A stretch of 64,000 nucleotides of DNA from Luzula sylvatica (taxonomy: Eukaryota > Streptophyta > Magnoliopsida > Poales > Juncaceae). The notes below the pieces were generated by a model. The model had not been told where the DNA came from, searched no databases, and saw only the letters and a program-made list of their open reading frames with translations. The stretch is taken from assembly GCA_946800325.1 (NCBI GenBank), contig OX326956.1:24154356-24218355 (forward strand), in the 5' to 3' direction. Of the stretch, positions 49,251 to 60,722 are shown one piece after another. Position 1 is the stretch's first letter. Every line of letters starts with the position of its first letter. Position numbers and translations under genes: made by a program.

Positions 49251-49779
49251 AATGAAACATAAATACTTGTATTTAATCTTGTTTGCTCTTTATTTATTAA
49301 TTATAATGGTCTTGTATGGTTTTGTTATTATTTTTGTGGGATTATATGGGCCCATTAATTAAGATTTGACCTTTGGGGTCTTTGAAAGGATTTTGCATAA
49401 TATGGTTTTTGTCAAAGAGCCATATTTTCTCCTTGGATTATATACTTTCTACGTGTTATTTGTCCCTTTCCAAGAGTAGTTTTATCCAAAACAAACAAGA
49501 AAGAAGGAAAGCTACTTGTAAAAAAAGATTTTGTGAAACAAGAAAGGAGATTGATAATGCACTCTATATTTATAGCATTCCTAACCGTTTATTTTAGTTA
49601 CGAAGCTCTAAGTGGCAAAAAATACATGCTTGAAAAAAAGACATAAACAGACAATTAGATGAACGGTTATTTTTTCGGGCAACGTCCAATACAACTTCCT
49701 TCTTCATATCTAAGTAGTTGTTTCATAATTTTAATTTTCATATATGCATTTCTAATTCATATTTGTAACTTGTACAACT

Positions 49780-50460
49780 TTCGTCTTCAGATCTAAGTAG
49801 TTGTTTTTATACCTTTAAACTTCATATGTGTACCTTTATAATTCATATTTATAACTTTTGATACAATGCAAAATATACAAATAACAACAAAATTGTATCC
49901 GTAATATAAAAAAAAACTATAAATATATAGGTAGTTGTTTCTATACATTTCACCTTCAAATATATATATTTTTACAATGAAAAAAATGTAAATAACAACA
50001 TATATTTCCATAGTATAGAAAAAGTACAAATAATACTAAAAGTATAAATAACGACATATGTTTAATCCGCAGTGTAGTTATAAAATATAAATAAATTTTT
50101 TTAATCCCTAATATAGAAAAAAAGTATAAACAATAATACAAAAATATAAATAAACAACGGATCTTTAATTCGTAAATAAAAAAATGTATAGTAAAAAAAA
50201 TATGAATAACAACATATGTTAATCCCGGGTATAGAAAAAGTATAAATCATAGTAAAAAATATATAATGAAACATATAAATAATAGTAAAAAAATATAGTA
50301 AAAATGTATAAATAACAACAGATTTTGGATCTACAGTATAGAAAAAAAAATCTATAAAATAATACAAAAATAAATAAATAATACTACGATATAAATAATA
50401 ACGTATATTGTATTTATAGTGTAGACAAAAATACAAAATAATATAAAAATTGTATAAGAG
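49780..50460. repeat. Degenerate minisatellite of ataaataacaac-type units, copy 1
   Basis: Imperfect units of roughly 60-70 bases built from tataaataacaaca(t)atnttaatcc(g)tagtatagaaaaa. The same family fills 57060-57460 and 57720-57785. Long minus-strand open frames here (Tyr/Phe/Ile only) are products of the composition. Confidence 0.6.
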
Positions 50461-50464
50461 AGGA

Positions 50465-51600
50465 CGGTCATTTGGAGCGTATTTCAGTGAAATACAAAAT
50501 TATATCTCAACAACAAACTCATAAACCTTCATATCTATACACACTCTGATACTCATATACACTTGCATATACTTCCTAACTTTCTTGCTGTATTTATGAC
50601 ATTTTCAACTATTTGTACAGTGTTTATTTATCTAATATTAAACGATACATCTTCTTGTCATGACAAAAGTCACAAAATGAATTCTTAGTCAAGGTGTCAC
50701 ATTAATTTCCCCATTTTTCCTTGCTATAAGTGAGGCCTTGATGTTTCATCTTTTATTCACTTTAATTTTCTTGAGAAATGAAAATTCCAAATATGATAGA
50801 TATGTTTCTTTTTGTCGTTATCTCGGATGAATTACTGCTTGGTTTGATTTACTCTATTATAAGGATTTGAATTTGAATTTTTTTGAAAATGGTTAATCAT
50901 GTATAAAGATATACAGGCAATTTGTGATGCTAGTCTGGTCCATAATTTCAACCCGAAACATCAATTTTTTAGTCCAGTGTTCTATCAATATCATATAACA
51001 GTTTAGATTCTTCTAGGATGAGTACATTCGACGTTGAAGTGCTCAAGGATCAATTTGATTCAATTAAGCAACATAGCATCACACTTGACAGTGACATACT
51101 TCGCATCTAATTTATCCAATCCAACTATTTTTGGCTAAGCTGATTGGTAAATAGGAGGCCTATGAGTGTATTTTTAAAAAAACAGTTATATACTTCAAAT
51201 TAAATGATATATAATCTTTGTAATAAAACAAGTATTTATATAAACGATTCAAGAAAAAACATATATATAAACTACTAGGAGAAACAATTATTGCAGTTTC
51301 AGAAAGGCATATACATTTATGATTTATGCGAAAAGACTCGTACATAGATCGAAAGAATATACACGAGTACGAAAAGAATATATAAAAAAGTATATGTATA
51401 CAAATTATCAATACAAAAAAGGAGTATACTGGACCATATATATATATATATATATCAAATTAAATACAGAAAATAGATATAGATGCAAAAAATAGTAATA
51501 GGTATAAAAAACATAGAAAATGATACATCGTGATCTGTGTACACTCAGTACATCCAATAGTTCACAAAGTTGATGAACAATTTAATTTTACGAACATAAC
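50465..51600. other. Stretch without recognised gene
   Basis: It contains a short AT run (51439-51455) and a part similar to 30800-30960 (tgagtacattcgacgttgaagtg near 51020), a distant duplication remnant. Nothing else is supportable. Confidence 0.45.
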
Positions 51601-51614
51601 CGGATCCGGTATAT

Positions 51615-51860
51615 TTAACCGATTGATTCGGTAGATCGAACCAATCCGAGCTGGTCACTGAGCACGTTAATTTGGAGCTGATGCACTCTTGCCATCACGA
51701 CAGCTTCGGCCTCCAATTCCCCCATCTCAAAGCACAATCGCTCCTCCGCCTCCTCGATCGCACGAAGCCTCGAGCACGTATCCTCGAGCTCCATTTTTAA
51801 CGCTTCCTCTCGAGTTCTTCGTTCTTTCTTCTCAGCTCTTCCGTCTCTGCACTCTCCATT
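51615..51860 (-). pseudogene. Short coiled-coil protein gene with a one-base frameshift
   Basis: From ATG at 51860 the frame reads MESAETEELRRKNEELER, then a stop. Moving one base restores an open frame, EALKMELEDTCSRLRA and on, to TAA at 51617-51615. Both parts are Glu/Arg/Leu-rich with heptad-like Leu spacing, so together they look like one coiled-coil protein of about 80 residues that lost a single G. The base composition is distinctly GC-richer than the surroundings. I do not recognise the family. It could instead be one exon of a larger gene: a cag acceptor precedes 51846. Confidence 0.55.
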
Positions 51861-51980
51861 ATTATGGGTGTGAGTGTGAATTCAAGTAGGAAATAAATAC
51901 ACCACACATGCTTGCTTGCTGGATTTTATAAAGAAAGATGAGAGAAACTTGTGCTGATGTCAGATATGCACTACTGAAGT

Positions 51981-53008
51981 TTCAAGGGTAGGATTGTCAT
52001 TTTACAATGCATGCTCAGAAAATTGGATTATGTATTCATTGATGGTGATTAGTGACCAGATTATGTCTTTCATTACTAATTATCAACCATCATCGCAAAT
52101 CTAGCCCGAACCCGAAAAAAACGTCCGACTCATCCGCAATCCGATAAATCTAAAAAAAAATCGTACGACCAAACTCGTCCGATCCGAACCCGAGAAATCT
52201 GATTCGGAATTGACCCGGTGTTACATATCATTCCGATCTAACTCGATCCGAATCCGAATTGTCCGAAATCCGATAAACCTAAGACTAATAAGTCCGATTC
52301 AAATCAATTCAAATTCCAATATTATCATTTCTATATAACTTTGATATTTCAAAATTAATAAAATATTTATGATTAATAATTTCTTTCACCGGTAAAACTT
52401 GTAAACATAATAAGCATATGAATTTTCAATAACAAATTAACATTTCAATATTTCAAATATCAAAATTAATAAAATATTCATTACTAATTGTCTTTTTCCA
52501 ACAAGCAGTTTCATAAAAATAATAATCATTTATAACCAATTACAAAATATTTAATTTGGAACAATTAATTAGTGGATGAATATAACATCAAAACAAACAT
52601 AGATATAGTAGCAAGATTGAGAAATAGTAAACGTATAAAACAATACAGAAATATTTTTTTATAGAAACTTCCACATTATGAAAATAAAATGGCCAATTCC
52701 CATACAACATAAATTAGTAGTATTATATTTTGCATATAGACAATTATTTTGAATTCTTGACAATTATTTTATGAAAGTTTTCATAGTAATATATTAGATA
52801 TCGCCAAGAAATTTTGCCAGCAATATATTTTTTTTTTATATTTTTTCTCAACGAGTAACTTATTTAGATATGTAAATGAACCACAAAATATAATATTTTC
52901 CAAGGGTAGGATTGTAATTTTTCAATGCATGCTTAGAAAATTGGATGACGTATTTATTGATGGTGATTAGTGACCTGATTTGGTCTTCCATCAGTAATTA
53001 TCAACCTC
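51981..53008. repeat. 110-bp direct repeat bracketing about 800 bp
   Basis: caagggtaggattgt to aattatcaacc occurs at 51981-52090 and 52898-53008. Between them lies AT-rich sequence starting with iterated ccgaaccc/tccgat words (52095-52300), like the sub-terminal parts of the hAT-like MITEs. Confidence 0.75.
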
Positions 53009-53039
53009 ACTTAAAATAAAGCAAAAATTGGATTATTAA

Positions 53040-53147
53040 TGGGCCTTAAACTACAAAATATCCCAAAAGCCAACAAAAAAGAAGGGCCCAAATTACAGAG
53101 AAATTGGTGTCCAAAATCTACTTTTAGGGTTTCTCTCTATAAATTTT
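53040..53147 (+). promoter_or_regulatory. Promoter-like block: Site II, telo-box, TATA (locus 1)
   Basis: TGGGCC at 53040, GGGCCC at 53084, a telo-box (TAGGGTTT, inverse of AAACCCTA) at 53125 and ctataaatt at 53137. This combination is characteristic of plant ribosomal-protein and snoRNA genes. It precedes the conserved 165-bp segment by about 160 bases. Confidence 0.55.
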
Positions 53148-53305
53148 GAGCCTCTCATTCCGTCTTCACTCCAGGCGGCTTCCTCGTTCTCCCATCGGCA
53201 AATTTTTGCTTTTGGTTTTAATGGGTTTTCATGAATTTTGGAAAGGAAGTATATCTCTTGTTTTGTGTTAATATTGTCTTCTAATTTGATTTTTATTGTT
53301 TGATT

Positions 53306-53470
53306 TGAGAAAACGAGCGATTATTCAGGCAACCCCTTTGTCGATTTCAATGATATTGGAGGTGTTATATTGTTCGGATAATAACTCTTTTGATCTTCAG
53401 ATTGGCTGAAAGGAAAGTTCGCAAGAACTTTTCTTTTTGATGCCTGTCTAGTAGTCACTAGTACATTATT
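53306..53470 (+). ncRNA. Conserved 165-bp segment, copy 1 (candidate H/ACA-type RNA)
   Basis: Identical in length to 62931-63095 with three substitutions, while flanking sequence is clearly diverged. It can form a strong hairpin (aaaggaaagttc, loop gcaa, gaacttttcttt). An ANANNA hinge (ATAATA, 53378-53383) separates two parts of about 72 and 80 bases, and ACA lies at 53463-53465, the layout of an H/ACA snoRNA. Two short overlapping frames also exist: one giving MILEVLYCSDNNSFDLQIG, another NPFVDFNDIGGVILFG. A short conserved peptide is therefore the main alternative. The assignment is an inference. Confidence 0.4.
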
Positions 53471-53658
53471 ATCAATTCCTAAAATTTTGTTTTATAAAAA
53501 TCTGTTTTGTGCATTCAACCCAAATTTCACTCTTTCAAACATTAGTAGTTTTATATAATTATAACCCTAACCCCGAAATCTACTTAATCCTACGTGGCCA
53601 TAAAGAATTAGGAAGAAAAGCCATCGAGAAAAATACATAAAATGCTACAATAATATTA

Positions 53659-54094
53659 CTAAAAAAGCAACAAAAAAAAAGAAAAAAAAATCAGAACCCT
53701 TCCCGCATATCTATCACTCTCAGCAGTCCAATAAGTATTGACGGCAACGAGAATCTTCTCGGGATTGAACGGACCAGACTCGTGATCCATGATCTGGCTC
53801 TTCCATCTCATCCCACTCGTTAACGCTTGAACTTTAGTTAACACGTCTGAGTGTCCCTAATTATCACACTTCCTTCAGGCCTCAATCCTATCCATCTCCA
53901 GCAGAATATATGTAATATCGCACCTGAAAAGTATTTAAAATCAACATCAACCCTGCAAATTATTCAAATAATTACTTAAAATAAACTAACACAAATACAT
54001 TACCTGTCTTGGACTCTTGATAAATGCTAAAGACATTATCAGCGTGAATCAAGTCACAAGTCCTCGGGTAAGTCGAGAACGCCTCGCACCAATC
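53659..54094 (-). pseudogene. DUF248 methyltransferase (PMT, QUA2-like family) 3' remnant
   Basis: Two exons survive. Exon A (54094-54004) encodes [20 protein letters not shown], the conserved segment near the C-terminus of plant Golgi PMT proteins. Exon B (53923 down) holds ILLEMDRI, RPEGSVIIRD and GMRWKSQIMDHESGPFNPEK, ending with a normal-looking tail. An eight-base insertion in exon A (a duplicated CAAGA), two bases missing after EMDRI and one base missing after IIRD break the frame three times. Upstream exons are absent. PMTs act in pectin or glycan methylation in the Golgi; this copy cannot. Confidence 0.85.
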
Positions 54095-54234
54095 CTGATA
54101 CGTGAATCAAGTCATATGATAATAACAGTACAAGTCTTTCAATTTTCTCAAACATCACAAAACTAATTTTTCCTAAATAATACATGTTCATTAATTATTT
54201 TCATCGCATAGATTGTATGGCTTAATTTATAGAT

Positions 54235-54330
54235 ACCAATCCACACAAAATTTATGAATGTACTACCAATCCACACAAAATTTATGAATGTACTACCAAT
54301 CCACACAAAATTTATGAATGTACTACCAAT
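54235..54330. repeat. 30-bp tandem repeat, 3 copies
   Basis: taccaatccacacaaaattt-atgaatgtac repeats at 54235, 54265 and 54295. Confidence 0.95.
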
Positions 54331-54469
54331 CTATCATTTATCTCACGCCTCTATTATAGTGATTCCATGATTTCCATCTTCTTGTTGTGAGTATTTAGAT
54401 CAATTAAGCCTACGATCGTTAAATACGATACGATTGAATTAGTATGAATCTCGTTGCACTTCAGTGTAA

Positions 54470-55080
54470 AAAAATGTAAACATGCACCGAAATGTAAGTA
54501 AAAAAGGATCAAAATGTAAATTAAAACAAAAAATGACCAAAATATAAAAAATGACCAAAATGTAAAATAAGAAAAACGATCAAAATATAAAAAATGACCG
54601 AAATATAATATAAAAATGACCAAAATATAAAATAAAAAAGTATCGAAATGTAAAAAAGGACCAAAATATAAATAAAAAGGACCAAAATGTAAATTTTAAA
54701 ACTAAAAATGACCAAAATCTAAATTAAAAAAAAAAATTACGCAAAGGCCCTTGATGACGTGGAGGCCTAGAATTGCAAGAAATTTCTTAACTTTATACAT
54801 AAGATAAAACAAAAAATGACCAAAATATAAAAAATGACCAAAATGTAAAATAAGAAAAAGTATCAAAATGTAAAAAAGGTCCGAAATATAATAAAAAAGG
54901 ACCAAAATTTAATAAAAAGGACCAAAATATAAAATAAAAAAAGGATCGAAATGTAAAAAAGGACCGTAATGTAATTTAAAAATGACCAAAATATAAATTT
55001 TAAAACTAAAAAGGACCAAAATCTAAATAAAAAGGACCAAAACATAAATTCAAAAAATATTTTTTTACACAAAAGCCCTT
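54470..55080. repeat. Minisatellite of 'aaggaccaaaatgtaaa' words
   Basis: Dozens of degenerate units (gaccaaaatataaa, ggaccgaaatg). The same words occur in both Helitrons (7290-7470 and, inverted, 56085-56330), so this is probably the body of a third, decayed Helitron. A block cttgatgacgtg-aggcctagaattgc is repeated three times (54748, 55078, 55152). The Phe/Leu/Ile-rich minus-strand frames here are artefacts of composition. Confidence 0.65.
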
Positions 55081-55239
55081 GATGACGTGTAGGCCTAGAA
55101 TTGCAAGAAATTTCTTCACTTTATACATAAGATATAATTACACAAAAGCTCTTGATGACGTGAAGGCCTAGAATTGCAAGAAATTTCTTAACTTTATATA
55201 TAAGATATAATAGACACCTAGAAAAATAATTCAAAAAGA

Positions 55240-55971
55240 ATCAAATAACACGACATATTTATATTTTTTTAGCTTAAAGTCTGTTTGTGTATGTATCATA
55301 CGATTGCATATCACGACATAACCATACTCTCTAGGGTCCTACATGATATTTTCAATTTTTTTGCATTTAGAAATAAGAGTAGGATTAGTAGTGTTTAGTT
55401 TGCAATTTGTTTTCATTGTATATTGCATGATTTTGTGATATTCATAAACTGTGTACTAAATAATGACATAATGTATTATGTATTCTTTTTACATTTTCAT
55501 TTTTCAGACACTTAATAATTATTTATATTGATATCTTTTTTATAAGTTTAAACATATAACTAAAATATTTTGTTAAATATACATCTCAAGAAGAATGGAA
55601 TCACTCTTTCATAAATTATCAGTTTTCATGTACGTACATAAATAATTATTTATACTAATATCATTTTTTTATAAATTTAAACAAATTACTAAAATATTTT
55701 GTTAAATATACATAGCAAGAAGAATGAAACTACTCTTTCATAAATTTATATACCTCAATAAGAATGAAATATAGACATCTAAAATGATTCAAAAACAATC
55801 AAATGACATGACATATTTATATATCTTTTTAGCTTAAAGTATGCTGGGCGTATTTACCATACTATTGCATATCAAGACATAATTTTGTTGTATAGGGTCT
55901 TAAATGATATTTTCAATTTTCAATTTTCAATTTGTTGTGAGTATTTATCTAAATTACAAATTAATAAATTA
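55240..55971. other. Stretch without recognised gene
   Basis: AT-rich. A segment near 55520-55620 (atttatattgatatc...aaatatttgttaaatatacat) is repeated at 55645-55745, a local duplication of about 100 bp with differences. No coding potential. Confidence 0.45.
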
Positions 55972-56695
55972 TTATAGCTTAGTCTAGTCCATATCTTAGC
56001 AAAATACTAAAGTTACCACTTTTCCTGTCTCCTGGTTGAGCCACGTCACCAGGGCCTCTTTGTAAATTTTTTTTTTTAATTTACATCTTGATCCTCTTTT
56101 ATTTACATGTCGGTCCTTTTTCACATTTTTTAATTTACGTTATAGTCCTTTTTATTTATATTTTGGTCCTTTTTAGTCTTTTGGTCTTCTTAAAAAAATA
56201 CATTTTGGTCCTTTTTTATTCACATTTTGGTCTTTTTTTTCCAAATTTTGGTCCTTCAAGTTTAAAAAATTACATTTTGGTACAGGGGCCTCTTTGTAAA
56301 AAATTTAATTTATATTTTGGTCATTTTTATATTTACTATTTTACCCTTCAATTCATGACGTCCATGTTTTTCTGTTCATTTACAAATTTGCACTTGAAAT
56401 TTATTTTTTCATATATGTAATGTTTTCTTATTTTTTTATTTTTATTCTGAATGGGTAGCATGTTTATTAATGATGGATTCCACAACTTGATGTCTATTAT
56501 TTGACTACAAATTTGTGTATAGAAAATATTATGAGGCTTTGTATTAATATACTGCAAATATTTGGCCACTACCTTAACTGTTCCTATTTAATCCTCCAAA
56601 CATCATCAAAAGAAAATCGATCACAAAACACAAAAAAAATATGACGATGCCGTCAACTAAATCGAACCCGCGCAATAGCGCGGGAGTAGAGCTAG
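55972..56695 (+). mobile_element. Non-autonomous Helitron
   Basis: The 3' end is canonical: hairpin cccgcgcaatagcgcggg (56668-56685), a short spacer, CTAG at 56692-56695, then T. The 5' end is less certain; TTATAGCTTAG at 55972 after an A resembles the 5' end of the other Helitron. The interior carries inverted 'ttttggtcctttt' words. No helicase frame. Confidence 0.65.
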
Positions 56696-56840
56696 TATAC
56701 ACAACATTTGCAACAAATAAACATATATACTCTCATTTCATCTACTGGGCCGCTGGGTCGATTGGGCTGTGGGAAAGAATCATGAATACACTTGTCATTG
56801 TTTAATTGATCTGCAAAGAAAAGATTTTAAAAATAAATTG

Positions 56841-56907
56841 TTGGTGGGCGGAATCGAACTCATTTGGGTCTGACTGGAAGCAGATGCTTTCACCAACTGC
56901 GCCACAA
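56841..56907 (-). mobile_element. tRNA-like segment (SINE head or tRNA pseudogene)
   Basis: On the minus strand tggcgcagttggtgaaagc resembles an A box/D arm and gagttcgattcc a B box/T loop, with a CCA-like anticodon region between. The T stem (aatga/tccgc) and acceptor do not pair, so a functional tRNA is excluded. Confidence 0.5.
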
Positions 56908-57059
56908 ATATTATTTGATGGTATATCGTTTTACAAAACCTTGTACGTGAAGTCCACGTGTCAAAATCTGGTAAAAACTCTATATTTTTAATTACTATAG
57001 TATAATTAGATTGTGCGATATGACTTTGATATTATATATTTATGGTATACATCAAATAT

Positions 57060-57785
57060 TATAAATATTAACATATCGTTTATCCATATACAGAAAAAAT
57101 ATAAATAACAAGTATTCATATATCTTAAATTCATAATATAGAAAAAATATAAATAATAGTAGAAAGATATAAATAACAACGAATTTTTTCCATAGTATGA
57201 AAAAAGTATAAATAATAGTAAAATAAAGAATAAATAATAATAATATTAATATTAATAACAACATATATACAATTCACAAGGTGTAGTAAAAACTAAAAAA
57301 GTATAAATAACAACAGACATTTTATTTCAAGGGTAGAAAAAGATATAAAAATAGTAAATAATATATATAAATAATAACAAATTTTTGATCCATAATATAA
57401 GAAAATAAATATAATAAAAAGGTATAAATAACAATAGATATTTAATCCATAATATATAAAAAAGGGCAGTGATGCACTTCCCCCAACTCTCCCCCACACC
57501 TCTTGATGTGTCATCGTAACGCTTAACACCACTATGATTTAACATCTGAATTATGATTTAACACCTTAATTTATAGTTTAACATCATAATGAAGATGTTA
57601 AACTACAAATTAAAGTGCTAAATCATAATTAAGGTGTTAAATTTGAAGGTGTTAAGCCTTATGCCAACACATCAAGAGGTGTGGGGGAGGGTAAGTGGGG
57701 AGGTCCAACTTTTTCCTATAAAAAAAATATAAATAACAACAAATATTTTATTTTTTCTATAGTACAAAAATTATAAAAAATATAA
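57060..57785. repeat. Degenerate minisatellite of ataaataacaac-type units, copy 2
   Basis: The same family as 49780-50460, interrupted by the MITE at 57464-57716. Confidence 0.6.
57464..57716. mobile_element. MITE with 9-bp target duplication
   Basis: tataaaaaa flanks both sides (57455-57463, 57717-57725). The arms share cccccacacctcttgatgtg in inverted orientation, followed by inverted cttaacacc blocks. A 9-bp duplication suggests Mutator. Inserted into the minisatellite. Confidence 0.85.
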
Positions 57786-57979
57786 AAAAATGTATGAGAA
57801 AGAGATCGGACAGTGAGCAGTGGATAGAGTTGGCGTGGGATGAGAAAGGACCGGACAGTGGACCGTCGCTCAAATAACCGGGCATAGAGCAATTCCGAAG
57901 TGCATCCGGAGTGAATTTCTCCACAATGCAAAACCATTCCTCGATATAAAAATAGTACTTCAAAATATAACCTCATTAT

Positions 57980-58700
57980 GCATATCTAGTTTATATTTAA
58001 CAATCACTGCTAGATATTCTCAAAATACTTTGCAATACACTGTCAATTTAATTGTTTGAATATATATAATCCATATATAAAAAGTAAGAAAGTTAATTAG
58101 TGACGATAATAGTCATATAAATAATAGAAATCAAAACATTCCCTCTCAAGCCGGGCAGCCTATTAGTGTTAATTTTGAAGTTCGGACTTCGGATCCGAAT
58201 CCATGATACAAAAATACATAATATAACTTATTAAATTTGGGGTCCATTATAAAAAATTGGAATCCATTTTAACGAAATATATAGTACAAATTTAGGATCC
58301 ATTATAAAAAAAAAATGAGATTTGCTTACGATTCAGTGTCGGGTTTTTAAAATCTTTGGACCGGCCTGCTCTCACCTTCGGGTCTTTTAAATTCTTGGCC
58401 GGCCTTGCTTTCATCTTTGGATCTTAATTTATTCAGTTATTCCGCATATATTGCCATATTGGTCAGATATGCCTTCCAGAAATATTATTTGAAATTTCGT
58501 AAATTTTTGGTGCCAATTACAAGACTTAATTCACAACTACAAAAAACAAAAACTATATTGAGAACAAATAACAATATTCAATACTCTTAAACAGAGAACC
58601 ATATTAAGCATATCAAGTGCTCAAATAAATTGTCATCAATCCAACAACAAAAAACCCGACCTTCAAACTAAAAGTAATCAAGTAGTTAACTAGAATCGAC
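57980..58700. other. Stretch without recognised gene
   Basis: AT-rich with a small GC-richer patch (58335-58400, ggaccggcctgct / ggccggccttgct duplicated). On the minus strand it would form the 3' flank of the gene at 58715. Confidence 0.45.
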
Positions 58701-58714
58701 TAAAACCCCCTAAA

Positions 58715-58927
58715 CTAATTGTATACTTCAGGAGGTCTACGCTTGCAATATTTTTGCACGGTAATCGAAGCGCAACAGCAGAACAGAGCGAAGAACCAAA
58801 CTGACAAGAAGATCGTTAGAACCGAACGCATAAAATGAATGTCACCTTGACTCAGAGATGCCGATGACGATTCGTCAGTGATATTGGACGTGTTTGTCAT
58901 GGTCTCGTTTAGTACTCGTGATGCCAT
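58715..58927 (-). CDS. Small one-pass membrane protein, unknown function
   Basis: Single-exon frame of 70 residues from the second of two adjacent Met codons (71 from the first). The N-terminal part is Ser/Thr/Asn-rich with three N-glycosylation sequons (NET, NTS, NIT). It is followed by a hydrophobic segment of about 22 residues (VLTIFLSVWFFALFCCCASI) and a short basic tail (KYCKRRPPEVYN). Topology should be N-outside. The leader on this strand is a long CT repeat, common in plant 5' UTRs. The frame is distinctly less AT-rich than its surroundings, which supports it, but I do not recognise the family. Confidence 0.5.
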   Translation of the reverse strand: MASRVLNETMTNTSNITDESSSASLSQGDIHFMRSVLTIFLSVWFFALFCCCASITVQKYCKRRPPEVYN

Positions 58928-58941
58928 CAATTGTTATAGTC

Positions 58942-58944
<3 letters not shown>

Positions 58945-58979
<35 letters not shown>

Positions 58980-58987
58980 ATGGAAGG

Positions 58988-59052
<65 letters not shown>
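58945..59052. repeat. (GA)n microsatellite, about 108 bp, interrupted
   Basis: Two GA tracts separated by gaaagcatggaagggagg. On the minus strand it is a CT tract 15-120 bases upstream of the start at 58927, so it is probably leader or core promoter of that gene. Confidence 0.95.
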
Positions 59053-59056
<4 letters not shown>

Positions 59057-59908
59057 ATGGGCAGTTAATAACTAACTTAATCGGTGGTGGTTATATGTGT
59101 AACTGTCAAAAGTAGTTGTTTCAGTTTTACAAATTAAACCCCTTGAATACCTTTTCATAACCTTTCAAATATCATGATTACCATTTATCCCTATAAATTT
59201 TTTAAAATATCACATATATCCTATTACATATTTTAATGACCATCGACGTTTTTCTCGTTAGGAATACGTCAATTAACTAATATTTAATATTATTTTTCAA
59301 TAATACTCAATAACTTTTTCTCTAAATAATATTTGAAATCATAAAAAATCAAATAGTGTCAATTATATCTCATAATTTCTTTCAAAAAATCATTGTGAAA
59401 TTAATACTATTCTCAAAATTTCAAGTAACTAATATTGATATAAGAATAAAATGAAAAATATTTTGAACGACAATATTTACTAATTATTAACTAAAAGTTT
59501 AATTTAGAGGTATCCATGATATTTGAGGCTTTTATAAAGATCTTTACGAAATTTCACGTTTTTAAGGGGGTATATCGTATACATCATATGTTTTGCGGGG
59601 TACACACGAAATTCTGCCTATTCTTTTTATGCAAATTTCACTGTAAATTAATTTCATGATCATCTTATTTACTTCCCCTTAATCAGTATAAAATTAAGCA
59701 CATAATTAGCACGAAAATGAAAATCTGAAATGGTATGATCCAAACAAGTATCAAGCTGTTAAAATCAAAGTATTTAATGGAAGTTTTATTTCAAACTATT
59801 AAAGATTTAAATGTCTGGTGGTTGTATTTGACGGGGGTTATATTATACATGATATATTGTCAAACAAAATGGGACATGCATAAAACAAAACAAGAAAAAG
59901 GTTCATGT

Positions 59909-60480
59909 TGGGGTGTAAATGGTTTGGATAGTGGTCATATCTGTATTCATATTTTTCCGAATATGAATATTTGAATATTGAATAATTCGGATCCGGATAC
60001 AATTTGAATATTAAATGGATATAAATTCTATTGTCGGATAAGAATATGAATATGAATTTTTATCGGATAATTGAAGTGGATATTTGATATGTAAAATAAC
60101 TATTACTTTTATTTTCGCATTAAAAAAAAATTAAATTAATATTTAAATAATACTCATAAAGTATATCATAATTTTTCGAAAGTCTTGTTTTAGAACAGAA
60201 ACAATACAAGAAACTTGAAAGAAAAAAAAAGAGTGAATGTCTTGAGAAGAAGAAACTAATTTAGATATTTGAAAATGTCTTGAAAATATAGTTCATGTAT
60301 TTTTTTTTTTAAATGATTTTTTCTTTATGAATTATGAGTTATATGAATATGAATTTTTGTTAAGTTTATAAAATCATAACTATTCAAATGTAAATTAATT
60401 AGAAAAAATGTCTTGTTTTTTATTATTATGAGGATCATGATAGTATCCGGATTCGGATCAGGATCTGGATCCGACTGGAT
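59909..60480. mobile_element. Decayed relative of the MITE at 33179-33772
   Basis: Begins ggggtgtaaatggtttggatagtggtcatat, parallel to the start of the younger element, and ends in ggatccgactggat-type words near 60475. Many substitutions; target duplication no longer visible. Confidence 0.6.
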
Positions 60481-60487
60481 CATTATA

Positions 60488-60643
60488 ATTTTACGGTTAA
60501 GTTTAATGGAGAAATTGGAATGGTTTTTAATTTTTGGGCAAATATGATATTTTAGATTTACGAAAGAATAAATACGATATTTTAATTTAAAGAAGACTAA
60601 ATATATAATTTTAAATTTTACAAAGATAAATATGTAATTTCCC
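60488..60643. repeat. Fragment of the foldback family at 7617-8282
   Basis: Shares ttgggcaaatatgatatttt, a tttaaagaag-type block and a gataaatatgtaatttccc-type end with the right arm of that element. Confidence 0.65.
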
Positions 60644-60722
60644 AGGTTTTTATTCCACGCTCCCTCGTTCAAAACTCATTGGATTTGGGGGCACTAATTC
60701 TCAATCATGTCTGTTTCACACA

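Noticed and set aside
54354..55072. Several Phe/Leu/Ile-rich minus-strand frames
   Set aside because: Products of the 'ggaccaaaatgtaaa' minisatellite; no homology or start context.
56841..56907. Functional tRNA gene on the minus strand
   Set aside because: A- and B-box words are present, but the T stem and acceptor stem do not pair, so it was listed as a tRNA-like SINE or pseudogene.
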